Under the pieces are notes generated by a model, which worked only from the letters and a program-made list of their open reading frames with translations, was not told the origin of the DNA and did no database searches. Shown here piece by piece: positions 44,678-54,411 of a stretch of DNA of 64,000 bases. Where the stretch lies: NCBI RefSeq assembly GCF_003977605.1, contig NZ_RYYU01000001.1, positions 561,175 to 625,174 on the forward strand, given 5' to 3'. Each line of letters begins with the position of its first letter. The stretch's first letter is position 1. The position numbers and the translations under genes are program-made. This stretch comes from Prevotella koreensis. GTDB lineage: Bacteria; Bacteroidota; Bacteroidia; Bacteroidales; Bacteroidaceae.

Positions 44678-44836
44678 ATGATTTGCCTTATTATAACAGT
44701 AAATATTATAATCATTTTGATTGATTGCGAACACACCAAATGCGAGATACATAATTCTGGAATAGTCCGTAATATCACATTAAATAATCTGCCTAAAGAG
44801 GTTTATATACAGAATGGCAGGAAAGTGGTTTTATGA
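44678..44836 (+). pseudogene. Short ORF ending like a T9SS sorting domain (gene remnant?)
   Basis: A 52-codon frame begins with a hydrophobic stretch (MICLIITVNIIIILIDC) and ends NLPKEVYIQNGRKVVL. That ending closely resembles the last residues of T9SS type A sorting domains (pattern PkGvYivnGkKvv). The middle is too short for a full domain. It may be the decayed tail of a secreted-protein gene or a small lipoprotein. It lies in an otherwise empty 349-base gap between kdsA and the 92-residue membrane protein. Confidence 0.4.
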
Positions 44837-44897
44837 ACAAAATTATAGTAAAAACATCCATTGGTCAGAATGAACATTCAAATGGTTATGAAAATTG

Positions 44898-45176
44898 CTA
44901 ATCAAACTTAATTTCATTTTCCGAACTCTTCTTGAAATAACGTTTCACACGTTTTAATCCATCTACTCCGAGTATTGTAAGTCCTCCATATTGTAATGTC
45001 TTTGCAAGTCCGAAGAATACAACCCATAACAATGCTTTTGTTTCTTTTGGTGTGTCAAAGGTAGCCTGTGCAAATGAAATTATATAAAAAGGTATGCACG
45101 TTGCTAAAACTATCACCCCTGTACGGAATGATAGTGAGGCAAGCCATACCTTTATTTTTTTTAATGTTTTCTTCAT
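44898..45176 (-). CDS. Small two-helix membrane protein (transporter-suffix-like)
   Basis: A 92-residue protein with two membrane segments (GVIVLATCIPFYIISFAQAT and LLWVVFFGLAKTLQYGGLTI) between basic ends (KKTLKKIKVW and KRVKRYFKKS). It resembles small Bacteroidetes proteins labelled transporter suffix domain proteins. No function is established. It stands alone between the remnant ORF and tRNA-Pro. Confidence 0.68.
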   Translation of the reverse strand: MKKTLKKIKVWLASLSFRTGVIVLATCIPFYIISFAQATFDTPKETKALLWVVFFGLAKTLQYGGLTILGVDGLKRVKRYFKKSSENEIKFD

Positions 45177-45239
45177 TTTATGAATATTCCGATATGAAAC
45201 TTCCGCTGAGCCCCTTTTTCATACAGAGCCCCTATAATA

Positions 45240-45275
45240 AAAGGAGAACGAGTCTTTTAAGAACCGTTCTCCTTT
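45240..45275 (-). terminator. Terminator after tRNA-Pro
   Basis: A perfect 11-bp stem AAAGGAGAACG/CGTTCTCCTTT immediately follows the tRNA. On the minus strand it runs into TTTTATTAT. Confidence 0.8.
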
Positions 45276-45276
45276 G

Positions 45277-45349
45277 TCGAGGTGACAGGACTCGAACCTG
45301 CGACAGCCTGGTCCCAAACCAGGAACGCTACCAACTGCGCTACACCTCG
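45277..45349 (-). tRNA. tRNA-Pro (anticodon TGG)
   Basis: Acceptor CGAGGTG/CACCTCG, anticodon stem CCTGG/CCAGG with loop TTTGGGA giving TGG, T arm CAGGTTCGAGTCCTG. CCA is not encoded. Confidence 0.95.
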
Positions 45350-45364
45350 TTCTTTTTGCGTGTG

Positions 45365-45372
45365 CAAAGGTA
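45365..45372 (-). promoter_or_regulatory. Promoter -7 box for tRNA-Pro
   Basis: TACCTTTG on the minus strand, 15 bases upstream of the tRNA. Confidence 0.6.
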
Positions 45373-45453
45373 AGTATAATTTTTCTTACCTCCAAATTTT
45401 ATCTGTTTTTTTTATGCCCGATGTCTTATTTCTTGCATACAAAGGTCGTGGAA

Positions 45454-46641
45454 TCAATAATGAGTGGCTTTCCACCATGCCGTTTCTTTCTTTGATAAAG
45501 CGGAATGGTTTATTGAAGGGTCACTAATTGAGATGCCTGAATATGTGTTTATGGGTGTCTCGGCATTGTTGTAAGCAGAATAGAATGTTTGGGTGGCAGC
45601 CTTTACGAGGACTAATTTTGCAAGCGATTGCGTGAAGCGTGAGTATAGAGCGTTATCGTCTTTGCACAGTTCCCTGACGTAATCGTGCATGTCGAAAAAT
45701 AAATGGGATTTCAGGCCATCAAATGCCTGTATCTTGGAAAGCATTTCGTTGTTAAAAGAATGAGTTGTATTTATTTCACGCATAATTGCTGCCATGTTGT
45801 CGAGTTCGTCGCAACGAATTACCGATATAGTGCCGTATGGGTACTTATAGTTAGTGTAAAATGAAAGGAATTCATTGCATGCCGTCTGCCAGTCCATTCC
45901 TATTATTGCCTCTCCCATCATGTCGTATGGCATCCCGTATAGCATGATTTCGGTTGGCGAAGCAATGATTATATCAGTTGCGTTGCGCAGTTCGTATGCC
46001 GTTTCCACGTTAGCCATGTAACAATCGTCGAAGAGAATGTATTCGGGATGTATGTTTGCGATTGTGAGTGCCTGCGACAGGTCTGTTATGTCAGTCTGGT
46101 ATGCTTCGTCGCTTGAATGCCCGAAGAAGCGTGTCTGTTTCCATTCATCTTCTACTGTTCCGCTTTGTCGTTTCGCTATGGCGAGGTTCTTGTAAATCCT
46201 CGTTCCCTTTGGCAACCATGCCATCCCGTGACATCCTATTATCATTGCATAGCGCGGAGTCTTGGTAAAAGTCTTCACGTCACTCAAAATATTAGCGATA
46301 CCGCTCGGTGTGGTGTATTCGTTGCCACTGAAAGAATATTTCCTAAGTGTGTCATGTGCGCACCTGCCATTCCTGTATATAATTTCCGTGAGAGATGCCT
46401 TTTGGCTACCTCCCGACATAAAGACGACAATTCGCCTGTCGGAAGTGCCTTTTGATTTTGTTATAGCATCTTCCATACCTTTTATATTATTAAGGAAAGG
46501 GAGGGTCATATTGCTACCCGACCACGGCATATACATCAATATTGTCTGTACGTAATGCGTTTCATGCTTTTCTTTTGGTGAGTCGTCATGGCAAGATACA
46601 ATGATAATCGTGGCAAAGAGTAGCAGTATGAGTTTTTTCAT
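45454..46641 (-). CDS. Clostripain-like cysteine peptidase (family C11), lipoprotein
   Basis: A cell-surface or periplasmic protease of the C11 family, which cuts after basic residues and often activates itself. The 395-residue precursor has a lipobox (IIIVSCHDD, Cys17). The catalytic His is in IIGCHGMAW near 145 and the catalytic Cys in ILFDDCYMANVETAYEL near 220. It lies 13 bases after valS and is presumably transcribed with it. Confidence 0.85.
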   Translation of the reverse strand: MKKLILLLFATIIIVSCHDDSPKEKHETHYVQTILMYMPWSGSNMTLPFLNNIKGMEDAITKSKGTSDRRIVVFMSGGSQKASLTEIIYRNGRCAHDTLRKYSFSGNEYTTPSGIANILSDVKTFTKTPRYAMIIGCHGMAWLPKGTRIYKNLAIAKRQSGTVEDEWKQTRFFGHSSDEAYQTDITDLSQALTIANIHPEYILFDDCYMANVETAYELRNATDIIIASPTEIMLYGMPYDMMGEAIIGMDWQTACNEFLSFYTNYKYPYGTISVIRCDELDNMAAIMREINTTHSFNNEMLSKIQAFDGLKSHLFFDMHDYVRELCKDDNALYSRFTQSLAKLVLVKAATQTFYSAYNNAETPINTYSGISISDPSINHSALSKKETAWWKATHY

Positions 46642-46654
46642 GCATATGGGTATG

Positions 46655-49393
46655 CTATAGTTTCTTTTTCAGTTCGGCAATCGAAAGTTTCAGAGAAGCA
46701 ATCTTCTCTTCAGAGTCGCTTTGCTTCTTGCGTTCCAATGCCACTACAGCCTCCGGTGCATGTGCAACGAACTTTTCGTTTGATAGTTTCTTTGTAACAC
46801 CTAACAGGAAGCCTTCGAGATGTTTCAACTGCGCCTCTTGTTTCTCAATCTCCGCTGCAACATCAATCATTTCGCCCAGCGGAACAGCATATTCGTGTGT
46901 TCCCACCATGAATTGCGATGCGTCGGCTTGCTTCTCTGTCACAGTCTCTATGCCTTTGAGGTTGGCCATTTTCACCACTACTGCAGCGTATTCGGCGTAT
47001 GCATCTTCTCCTATGGCTTGCAGTTGCATCTGTTCCTTGTTAGGAATGTTCTTTTGGTTGCGCACCGTGCGCACTCCCGATACAATCTGTTTCACGGTCT
47101 CAATGTCGGCCACAAGACGCTTATCGCTATCGGTAGCAGAACCAATCTCAAGTTTTTCGCGCATTATGCTTTCACCTGATTCATGTTCGCTGATGTGCTG
47201 CCATAACTCTTCAGTTATGAATGGCATAAAAGGATGTAGCATTTTCAGCAAGACATCGAAGAAGCCGAGTGTTGCTTCGTATGTCTTTCGGTCGATAGGT
47301 TGCTGATAAGCCGGCTTCACCATTTCAAGATACCAACTTGAGAACTCGTCCCAGAACAATCTGTAAACGGTCATAAGTGCCTCTGAGATGCGATATTTTG
47401 AGAACTGGTCGTTCAGTTCTTCGTTTGCTGTACGTAGAATAGCCTCAAACCATTCCACAGCAATTCTGTTTGCTTCAGGCTGTTCCACGTCTGCCGTCTC
47501 CCAACCTTTAACGAGTCTGAAGGCATTCCAAATCTTGTTGTTGAAGTTTCTGCCCTGTTCGCAAAGGCTCTCATCGAAGAGGATGTCGTTGCCTGCCGGG
47601 GCAGAAAGCATCATTCCCATGCGCACGCCATCGGCTCCGTATTTGTCAATAAGTTCAATCGGGTCGGGCGAGTTGCCAAGACTTTTCGACATCTTGCGTC
47701 CCAGTTTGTCGCGCACGATGCCTGTAAAATACACGTTCTTGAATGGGAAATTACCCATATATTCCTCTCCGGCCATTATCATACGTGCCACCCAGAAGAA
47801 GATAATGTCAGGTGCTGTAACGAGGTCGCTCGTTGGATAATAGTAGTTAATCTCCTCGTTGTTCGGATTGTTGATACCATCGAAGAGTGAGATAGGCCAC
47901 AGCCATGAACTGAACCAGGTATCAAGAGCATCTTTGTCCTGTTGCAGATCTGATAGTTCAAGAGCGTTGTTTCCGCTCTCTTTGCGTGCCAGTTCAAGAG
48001 CCTTTTCAGGCGAATCGGCAACTACGAAATGCTCTTCCGTCTCTCCTTTCGTGTTCGTGGTTTCATCGTTGTCAGGTGTGTAATAATATGCCGGAATGCG
48101 ATGTCCCCACCAAAGTTGACGCGAGATGCACCAGTCTTGTATGTTCTCAAGCCAATTCTTGTATGTGTTTACATATTTAGAGGGGTAGAAGTGCATCTCT
48201 CCGTTGAGCACCGGTGGTAGTGCGATGTCGGCAAAGTGCTGCATGCGCAAGAACCATTGCAGCGAGAGACGCGGCTCTATTGCTGTTTCAGGGTTGCGCT
48301 CGGAGTAGCCCACCTTGTTGGTATAGTCCTCAACACGCTCCATAAGTCCGGCCTTTTCTATGTCTTTCACTATTTGCTTGCGACATTCGAAGCGATCCAT
48401 TCCGACGTACATCGGCGACTGTTCGGATATTGTTCCGTCGGCATTGAATATGTCGATTGTCTCCAGATTGTGGTTTTTGCCCAACATGTGGTCGTTGGTA
48501 TCGTGTGCGGGAGTAACTTTCAGACAACCGGTTCCGAACTCAATATCAACATAGCGGTCTTCTATTACAGGGATAACCCTGCCAACGAGTGGTACAATAA
48601 CCTTCTTTCCCTTCAGCCATTGATTCTTTGGGTCTTTCGGGTTTATGCACATTGCGGTGTCGCCCATTATTGTTTCCGGGCGAGTGGTGGCCACTACGGC
48701 ATAGTAGCCGTTTTCGTCCTTATGAATTACATTGCCCTCGTCCAAGGTTGTTTCGTCAAAAGAACTGCAAGAGTCGGCATCAACATAATATTTGAGATGA
48801 TATAATTTTGACTGTTCCTCCTTGTAAATTACCTCTTCGTTGCTAAGAGCCGTGAGAGCCTTCGGATCCCAGTTCACCATTCTCAATCCGCGGTATATCA
48901 GTCCTTTCTCGTAAAGGTCGATGAATACCCGTGTCACGCTGTCAGAGCGTTTGTCGTCCATCGTGAAAGCCGTGCGATTCCAGTCGCACGACGCACCGAG
49001 TCTTCGGAGTTGCTTCAAGATGATTCCGCCATGCTCGTTTGTCCAGTCCCATGCGTGCTTGAGAAACTCGTCGCGCGATAGGTCGTGCTTTTTTATACCC
49101 TGCTCGGCAAGGCGTTTCACGACCTTTGCTTCTGTTGCAATCGAGGCATGGTCAGTTCCCGGTACCCAACAAGCGTTCTTGCCTTTCATGCGGGCACGCC
49201 TCACAAGAATATCTTGTATGGTGTTGTTCAGCATGTGTCCCATATGTAGCACGCCGGTTACGTTTGGTGGGGGAATTACTATTGTGTATGGCTCGCGCTT
49301 GTCAGGTTTTGAACTGAAGAGTTTGTTGTCAAGCCAGTATTGATACCATTTCGACTCCACTTCGCGCGGGTCGTACTTCGTTGCTAATTCCAT
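46655..49393 (-). CDS. valS: Valyl-tRNA synthetase
   Basis: It charges tRNA-Val. The 912-residue class I synthetase has [14 protein letters not shown] (HIGH signature) near 45, an editing domain in the middle, KMSKS in [11 protein letters not shown] near 570 and a C-terminal coiled coil ([14 protein letters not shown] and later). Its promoter box is at 49445-49452. Confidence 0.97.
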   Translation of the reverse strand: MELATKYDPREVESKWYQYWLDNKLFSSKPDKREPYTIVIPPPNVTGVLHMGHMLNNTIQDILVRRARMKGKNACWVPGTDHASIATEAKVVKRLAEQGIKKHDLSRDEFLKHAWDWTNEHGGIILKQLRRLGASCDWNRTAFTMDDKRSDSVTRVFIDLYEKGLIYRGLRMVNWDPKALTALSNEEVIYKEEQSKLYHLKYYVDADSCSSFDETTLDEGNVIHKDENGYYAVVATTRPETIMGDTAMCINPKDPKNQWLKGKKVIVPLVGRVIPVIEDRYVDIEFGTGCLKVTPAHDTNDHMLGKNHNLETIDIFNADGTISEQSPMYVGMDRFECRKQIVKDIEKAGLMERVEDYTNKVGYSERNPETAIEPRLSLQWFLRMQHFADIALPPVLNGEMHFYPSKYVNTYKNWLENIQDWCISRQLWWGHRIPAYYYTPDNDETTNTKGETEEHFVVADSPEKALELARKESGNNALELSDLQQDKDALDTWFSSWLWPISLFDGINNPNNEEINYYYPTSDLVTAPDIIFFWVARMIMAGEEYMGNFPFKNVYFTGIVRDKLGRKMSKSLGNSPDPIELIDKYGADGVRMGMMLSAPAGNDILFDESLCEQGRNFNNKIWNAFRLVKGWETADVEQPEANRIAVEWFEAILRTANEELNDQFSKYRISEALMTVYRLFWDEFSSWYLEMVKPAYQQPIDRKTYEATLGFFDVLLKMLHPFMPFITEELWQHISEHESGESIMREKLEIGSATDSDKRLVADIETVKQIVSGVRTVRNQKNIPNKEQMQLQAIGEDAYAEYAAVVVKMANLKGIETVTEKQADASQFMVGTHEYAVPLGEMIDVAAEIEKQEAQLKHLEGFLLGVTKKLSNEKFVAHAPEAVVALERKKQSDSEEKIASLKLSIAELKKKL

Positions 49394-49444
49394 TTGTTAT
49401 CTTGTTTTACTTCGTTATCTATATTAGTTGAATAAAAAACGCTG

Positions 49445-49452
49445 CAAAGTTA
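49445..49452 (-). promoter_or_regulatory. Promoter -7 box for valS
   Basis: TAACTTTG on the minus strand, 52 bases before the valS ATG. No T-box structure was recognised in the leader. Confidence 0.58.
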
Positions 49453-49526
49453 CAAAAAAAAAGCAATATATATAATAAATGAAATAAATTTCATTCGTGA
49501 AGTTGCTGCATCTCAGATTTATTTGT

Positions 49527-49534
49527 TACTTTTG
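49527..49534 (+). promoter_or_regulatory. Promoter -7 box for mazG
   Basis: TACTTTTG. It places transcription start near 49540, so the in-frame start at 49523 is excluded and the ATG at 49553 is used. Confidence 0.58.
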
Positions 49535-49552
49535 CATCAAAATAAACAAACG

Positions 49553-50380
49553 ATGCATACAAGAGAAGAAAAACTTGAAGCCTTTGGAAAACTGCTTGAT
49601 GTGCTCGACAGATTGAGAGAGGAATGTCCGTGGGATCGCAAACAGACGAACGAAAGTTTGCGGCCGAACACGATAGAAGAGACTTTCGAACTGTGCGATG
49701 CACTGATGAAAGACGATTCAAAGAACATCTGCAAGGAACTTGGTGATGTGATAATGCATGTGATGTTCTATGCTAAGATTGGCGAGGAGCAAGGAAAGTT
49801 TGATATTGCCGACGTATGCGACAAGGAATCGGATAAACTGATTTTCCGTCATCCGCATGTATATGGCGAGGCTGAATCTCTGAAACATTCGCCGCTGATA
49901 CATGCGGAAGAAGGCAAGGAACTCAACACCGAGCAGGTGCTTGAGAACTGGGAACAGATTAAATTGCGCGAGAAGGAAGGCAACGAGAGCGTGCTCTCCG
50001 GAGTGCCCGACGCTCTGCCGTCGCTTATAAAGGCATATCGTATTCAGGACAAGGCACGTAATGTGGGTTTCGATTGGGAAGACAAACAGGATGTTTGGGC
50101 AAAGGTGCGTGAAGAACTTGATGAGTTGGAGGAAGAGTTGAGGCGTGAGGACAAGGAGAAATCAACACAAGAACTTGGAGATTTCCTGTTCTCGGTAATC
50201 AATGCCGCACGTCTCTATCACCTGAATCCGGATAATGCACTGGAGCATACAAATAAGAAATTTATACGCAGGTTTAACTATGTGGAAGAACATTCAATCA
50301 AAATAGGTAAGCCTTTGAACGATATGAGTTTGGAGGAAATGGATAAACTATGGAATGAAGCAAAGAATTTAGAAAAGTAA
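49553..50380 (+). CDS. mazG: Nucleoside triphosphate pyrophosphohydrolase MazG
   Basis: It hydrolyses nucleoside triphosphates to monophosphates, cleaning the pool and lowering ppGpp. The 275-residue protein has two MazG folds, with CPWDRKQTNESLRPNTIEET and EELGDV-like ICKELGDVIMHVMFYAK in the first, and STQELGDFLFSVINAARL in the second. A lipoprotein gene follows after 4 bases. Confidence 0.93.
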   Translation: MHTREEKLEAFGKLLDVLDRLREECPWDRKQTNESLRPNTIEETFELCDALMKDDSKNICKELGDVIMHVMFYAKIGEEQGKFDIADVCDKESDKLIFRHPHVYGEAESLKHSPLIHAEEGKELNTEQVLENWEQIKLREKEGNESVLSGVPDALPSLIKAYRIQDKARNVGFDWEDKQDVWAKVREELDELEEELRREDKEKSTQELGDFLFSVINAARLYHLNPDNALEHTNKKFIRRFNYVEEHSIKIGKPLNDMSLEEMDKLWNEAKNLEK

Positions 50381-50384
50381 TAAT

Positions 50385-50948
50385 ATGAGAAAACTATTAT
50401 TGTTATGTCTTGCTGCCGTTGCCGTTATGATGATTGCCGGCTGTGAGGGGCAGAATAAGAAGAATAACTTGGGGCATGGCGACTCTTTGTTGCTTGATAG
50501 TATGGCCGAACAGGACTCCTCTTTGTATGGCCGATGTGGTGAAGATTGCGCGATGAACACGCTGCAACTCATCTCAGATAAAGGTGATACGGTTTACCTT
50601 GGTTACGACCCTGATGCCGAGGTGTCGCCGGTGCGCGGAGGTATTGCCGTTGGCGACCGTGTGGCAGTGATGCTCGGCAAGGACGCTTACGGACAAACCA
50701 TAGCAGCGAGTGTAATCAATCTTACCACACTTCTCGGTAAATGGCAGAGTATTGACCGTAATTTTGAGATAAAAGAAGGTGGGGTGGTGGAGACCGTTGT
50801 CAACGAGCAGAAGCCATACACGTCATGGAAGATAGTGAACGGAAAACTTGTTCTCAGCACAGACACGTTCCATATCTATGAACTTGGGGCAGACTCTCTA
50901 TATCTCGAAAACAAGGTTGGAATCTTTGCTTATAAGAGGGTGAAATAA
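50385..50948 (+). CDS. Lipocalin-like lipoprotein
   Basis: A 187-residue lipoprotein (lipobox MMIAGC, Cys20). The mature part has a lipocalin-type pattern (LLGKWQSIDRNFEIKEGGVV ... SWKIVNGKLVL ... YELGADSLYLEN). Ligand and role are unknown. It sits between mazG and rnz with gaps of 4 and 3 bases. Confidence 0.72.
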   Translation: MRKLLLLCLAAVAVMMIAGCEGQNKKNNLGHGDSLLLDSMAEQDSSLYGRCGEDCAMNTLQLISDKGDTVYLGYDPDAEVSPVRGGIAVGDRVAVMLGKDAYGQTIAASVINLTTLLGKWQSIDRNFEIKEGGVVETVVNEQKPYTSWKIVNGKLVLSTDTFHIYELGADSLYLENKVGIFAYKRVK

Positions 50949-50951
50949 TAG

Positions 50952-51866
50952 ATGACACCTTTCAAGTTATACATCTTGGGGTGTGGCAGTGCATTGCCAA
51001 CCCCTCGCCATTATGCTTCGTCGCAAATCGTTGAGTTGCGGGGCAAACAGTTCATGGTTGACTGTGGCGAGGGAACACAGATACAGTTGCGCCGTTCGCG
51101 CATAGGTTTCAATAAAATAAGAGCCGTTTTCATATCTCATTTACATGGTGACCATTGTTTCGGACTGATAGGAATGATTAGTACGTTCGGTTTGCAGGGA
51201 CGAACCGCTCCGCTGCATGTCTATTCGCCTAAAGAACTTGAAGAAATGTTGATGTCGCAACTGAAATTTTTCTGTACGCATTTGAGTTTTGATGTGGTAT
51301 TTCATGCAGTCGATACGTCAGGACAAAGTGTTGTTTATGAGGATAATAGCCTTACTGTTGAAACCATTCCTTTGGAACATCGTGTACCATGTTGCGGCTA
51401 TCTTTTCCGTGAGAAACCCACCTTGCCGCATATCCGCCGAGACATGATAGATTATCTTGGAATACCGGTAAGTCAGATAAACAATATCAAGTTGGGAGCC
51501 GATTGGGTGTGTGAAGATGGTACAGTGGTCTCCAATAGTCGTCTTGTGTCACCTCCGGATTCGGTGCGTTCATACGCTTACTGCTCTGATACACGCTACA
51601 TGCCGACACTGTATGAGCGTCTGAAAAACGTAGATTTGCTCTATCATGAGAGCACATATGGCGACGACAACATGCAGATGGCAGAGACTTATTATCATAG
51701 TACGGCACGACAAGCAGCGTGTGTGGCGCGGGATGCCGGTGTGAAACGACTGCTGTTAGGCCATTACAGTTCAAGATATGATAACGAGGAGGTTTTGCTC
51801 AAACAGGCACAAGAAGTCTTTCCTGATACATATCTTGCAAATGAAAAAATGGTTATTGAAGTTTAA
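50952..51866 (+). CDS. rnz: Ribonuclease Z (tRNA 3'-end processing)
   Basis: A metallo-beta-lactamase-fold endonuclease that trims the 3' ends of tRNA precursors. The 304-residue protein starts KLYILGCGSALPTPRHYAS. It has the zinc motif SHLHGDHCFGL near 63-73, HRVPCCGYLF, and the C-terminal LYHESTYGDD and LLGHYSSRY. The tRNAs in this window do not encode CCA, which fits a genuine rnz role. Confidence 0.95.
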   Translation: MTPFKLYILGCGSALPTPRHYASSQIVELRGKQFMVDCGEGTQIQLRRSRIGFNKIRAVFISHLHGDHCFGLIGMISTFGLQGRTAPLHVYSPKELEEMLMSQLKFFCTHLSFDVVFHAVDTSGQSVVYEDNSLTVETIPLEHRVPCCGYLFREKPTLPHIRRDMIDYLGIPVSQINNIKLGADWVCEDGTVVSNSRLVSPPDSVRSYAYCSDTRYMPTLYERLKNVDLLYHESTYGDDNMQMAETYYHSTARQAACVARDAGVKRLLLGHYSSRYDNEEVLLKQAQEVFPDTYLANEKMVIEV

Positions 51867-51878
51867 TTCTTAAAAATA

Positions 51879-51910
51879 TTTGCAGGTTTCAGAAAAAAAA
51901 ACTATATTTG
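51879..51910 (+). promoter_or_regulatory. Promoter for the small T9SS-domain protein
   Basis: TTTG (51879-51882) and TATATTTG (51903-51910), spaced by 20 bases. The box lies downstream of the frame's first ATG-like codon at 51880, so the start is at 51937. Confidence 0.68.
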
Positions 51911-51936
51911 CAACGATTAATCAACATGATGCGCGT

Positions 51937-52245
51937 ATGATAAAGAATATATTATTTTTTTCTCTGGCTTCGGTATTGATATTCGGAATGCCGGGAGTAA
52001 GCCGTGCAGAGTCTGCAATAGAGATAATTGATAATGATTATCAGACTGTTACAATCTCTGTGCAAGAGTCGGTATTGCATGTCACCGGTGCTAACGGACA
52101 AATACTTCAGATTTACAATGTAGCAGGAATGATGATCAAAAGCATAAAGGTTGATAGTAACGACCGCCGCTATGAACTGAACCTTAACAAAGGTTGCTAC
52201 ATTGTGAAAGTGGGTAAGACGGTTCGAAAGGTATCAATAAAATAA
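51937..52245 (+). CDS. Small secreted protein consisting of a T9SS-type sorting domain
   Basis: A 102-residue protein with a signal peptide (MIKNILFFSLASVLIFGM, cut near SRAES). The rest, about 75 residues, is almost entirely a T9SS type A C-terminal domain: VLHVTGANGQILQIYNVAGM, MIKSIKVDSNDRRYELNLNK and GCYIVKVGKTVRKVSIK. There is no room for a passenger domain. It could be a degraded gene, a decoy or competitor substrate, or a small structural protein. It has its own promoter. Confidence 0.75.
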   Translation: MIKNILFFSLASVLIFGMPGVSRAESAIEIIDNDYQTVTISVQESVLHVTGANGQILQIYNVAGMMIKSIKVDSNDRRYELNLNKGCYIVKVGKTVRKVSIK

Positions 52246-52290
52246 GGCTTAATATAGGTCTTTAATACAAAATTAATTAAACCAACGGTT

Positions 52291-53826
52291 TTGCAAAAGC
52301 ATATATGCGTTTGCTTTGTGGTGCTATTGACACTATTTTCATGCACCGATGGCGACGTACAACCATATCAAGATATTACACCCGAAGCACTTTCTGTTAT
52401 GAAAGTGTCGGAGTATGAGTTGGATTATGATGACATACGCGGGCAGATAAGGCAGTTGATAAAGAGTGAATCTTCTTCATCGGTTGCCGTAAGATATATT
52501 CGAAACTATTATTCTTCTGATGGCTCGTTTATTTGGATAGACCGTCATGGCATGGATTCGCGTGCCGACACCTTGCTTGCTTTCATTTCAAAGGTTGATG
52601 AAATGGGTTTCAAGAAAGAACTTTTCCGCGTCAGTCAGATAGAAGAAGACTTGAATAGGGTACGGAAACTTGACTTTGACAAGTCTTCAAACAGCATTAA
52701 CAAAGTATTTGCACGCCTTGAATATAATCTTTCAAGAGCATTTATAAGATATTCTACAGGACAGAATTTCGGTTTTGTTAACCCATCGGTAATATTGAAT
52801 CGCGACCCGGATAACAATGGTGAGTCTGCCCGAATGGTGTACAAATATCAGTTTGACATAAAGATAGAGCACCCCACAGACTCTTTCTATAAGAAAACCT
52901 TAATGGTTATGAGAGGTGGAGACATGGGAGGCTTCTTGCGCGAAATCCAGCCGAAGAGAAAACTATACAATCAGTTGCAAGATCGTCTGAACAGTGGAAC
53001 TCTATCCGAAAAGGAATGGTTCACAACACTCTGTAACATGGAGCGGTGCAGGTGGAATGAGAAAATAGTGGAGGAAGACTGCGAAAAATATGTACTTGTG
53101 AATATTCCCTCGTTCATGCTCAAGGCTGTAGATGGTGACAGTGTTCTGACGATGAGAGTGTGTTGCGGTGAGCCGAGGACAAAGACTCCGCTGCTAACGA
53201 GCGAGATAGTTAGGATGGAACTTAATCCTATGTGGAATGTTCCTTACTCCATAGCGAAAGGCATTGCTGGTAGTACTGGTTATATGGTGCGTAATAACAT
53301 GTTCATATACGATAAGAAAAAAGGAAGACTACCGGTGAGTGAAGCATCTCGCGAACTGATATTGAGCGGCCAGCAACGCATAGTACAGGAGGGCGGGCCT
53401 GGCAATTCGCTTGGGCGTATAGTCTTCAGGTTCGAGAATAACTTCTCGGTATATTTGCATCACACGTCCTCTCCATGGGCTTTCCAGAGTGCAAACCGTG
53501 CCATTTCTCATGGCTGTGTGAGGGTGGAAAAACCTTATGAACTTGCCGTGTTCTTAATGAAAGAAAAAGATATGAACCTTGCCGGGAAAATAAAATATTC
53601 AATGACATACAGTATGAAGAAAGATAGTGAGGGAAATCTTGTCAAATCATCGGTTAAAAAAGATAGCCTGGTGAGAAGCGTAAAGGTGGAACCTAACATT
53701 CCGGTCTTTCTCACATATTACACTCTTTATCCTGACAATAGCGGCAAATTGGTTGAATACAAGGATGTTTATGGTTACGACAGACGTATCATAGAGCAGT
53801 TGAAACCATACGCGAAACGCAGATAA
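52291..53826 (+). CDS. L,D-transpeptidase (YkuD), lipoprotein
   Basis: A periplasmic enzyme that cross-links or anchors to peptidoglycan. The 511-residue protein starts at a TTG codon, since no ATG lies upstream before the stop at 52255. It gives a lipobox at LTLFSC (Cys18). The N-terminal half resembles the scaffold of YcbB-type enzymes (RYIRNYYSSDGSFIWIDRHG). The catalytic motif HGCVRV is near residue 408, after SPWAFQSANRAIS. An ECF sigma gene follows by 12 bases. Confidence 0.86.
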   Translation: MQKHICVCFVVLLTLFSCTDGDVQPYQDITPEALSVMKVSEYELDYDDIRGQIRQLIKSESSSSVAVRYIRNYYSSDGSFIWIDRHGMDSRADTLLAFISKVDEMGFKKELFRVSQIEEDLNRVRKLDFDKSSNSINKVFARLEYNLSRAFIRYSTGQNFGFVNPSVILNRDPDNNGESARMVYKYQFDIKIEHPTDSFYKKTLMVMRGGDMGGFLREIQPKRKLYNQLQDRLNSGTLSEKEWFTTLCNMERCRWNEKIVEEDCEKYVLVNIPSFMLKAVDGDSVLTMRVCCGEPRTKTPLLTSEIVRMELNPMWNVPYSIAKGIAGSTGYMVRNNMFIYDKKKGRLPVSEASRELILSGQQRIVQEGGPGNSLGRIVFRFENNFSVYLHHTSSPWAFQSANRAISHGCVRVEKPYELAVFLMKEKDMNLAGKIKYSMTYSMKKDSEGNLVKSSVKKDSLVRSVKVEPNIPVFLTYYTLYPDNSGKLVEYKDVYGYDRRIIEQLKPYAKRR

Positions 53827-53838
53827 CCTGAATTGTAG

Positions 53839-54399
53839 ATGACCAAGGAAGAGGGCAAACTTGTTTCTAAACTTTCAAATCCGAAAACTCGCAGAGAGAC
53901 TTTTGCGGAGGTGGTGAGACTATACAGTGAGCGCATGTATTGGCAGATAAGGCGTATAGTACTCTCACATGATGATGCAGACGATGTGCTTCAGAACACT
54001 TTCATGAAGGCATGGGGAGCATTGGACGACTTTCAAGGTACATCACAAATTTCTACTTGGCTCTATCGCATCGCTATAAACGAGGCTCTCGACCATCTGC
54101 GACGCTCGAAGAATAAGGTGAGTGCCGATGCGGAAATCTCTGTCGCCAACCGTCTGATGGCCGATGACTATTTCGATGGCGATAATGCAGCAGCATTGTT
54201 GCAAGAGGCTATTTCCACTTTGCCCGATGTTCAACGTACGGTATTTTTGCTTAGATACTATGATGAAATGAAATACAGTGATATGAGTAAGGTTCTTGGA
54301 ACATCGGAAGGGGCATTGAAAGCATCATATCATATTGCTGTGAGGAAAATATCGCAATATGTTTTAAACCATAACGATAACTTTACATCTAAGGATTAA
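53839..54399 (+). CDS. RNA polymerase ECF sigma factor
   Basis: A 186-residue sigma-70 family regulator. Region 2 includes VVRLYSERMYWQIRRIVLS, DDADDVLQNTFMKAWGAL and STWLYRIAINEALDHLRR (core binding and -10 recognition). Region 4 (TLPDVQRTVFLLRYYDEMKY ... LGTSEGALKASYHIAV) recognises -35. It is followed by a putative anti-sigma and a Spy-like protein with gaps of 12 and 15 bases. Confidence 0.93.
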   Translation: MTKEEGKLVSKLSNPKTRRETFAEVVRLYSERMYWQIRRIVLSHDDADDVLQNTFMKAWGALDDFQGTSQISTWLYRIAINEALDHLRRSKNKVSADAEISVANRLMADDYFDGDNAAALLQEAISTLPDVQRTVFLLRYYDEMKYSDMSKVLGTSEGALKASYHIAVRKISQYVLNHNDNFTSKD

Positions 54400-54411
54400 A
54401 AGAGAGAAGTT

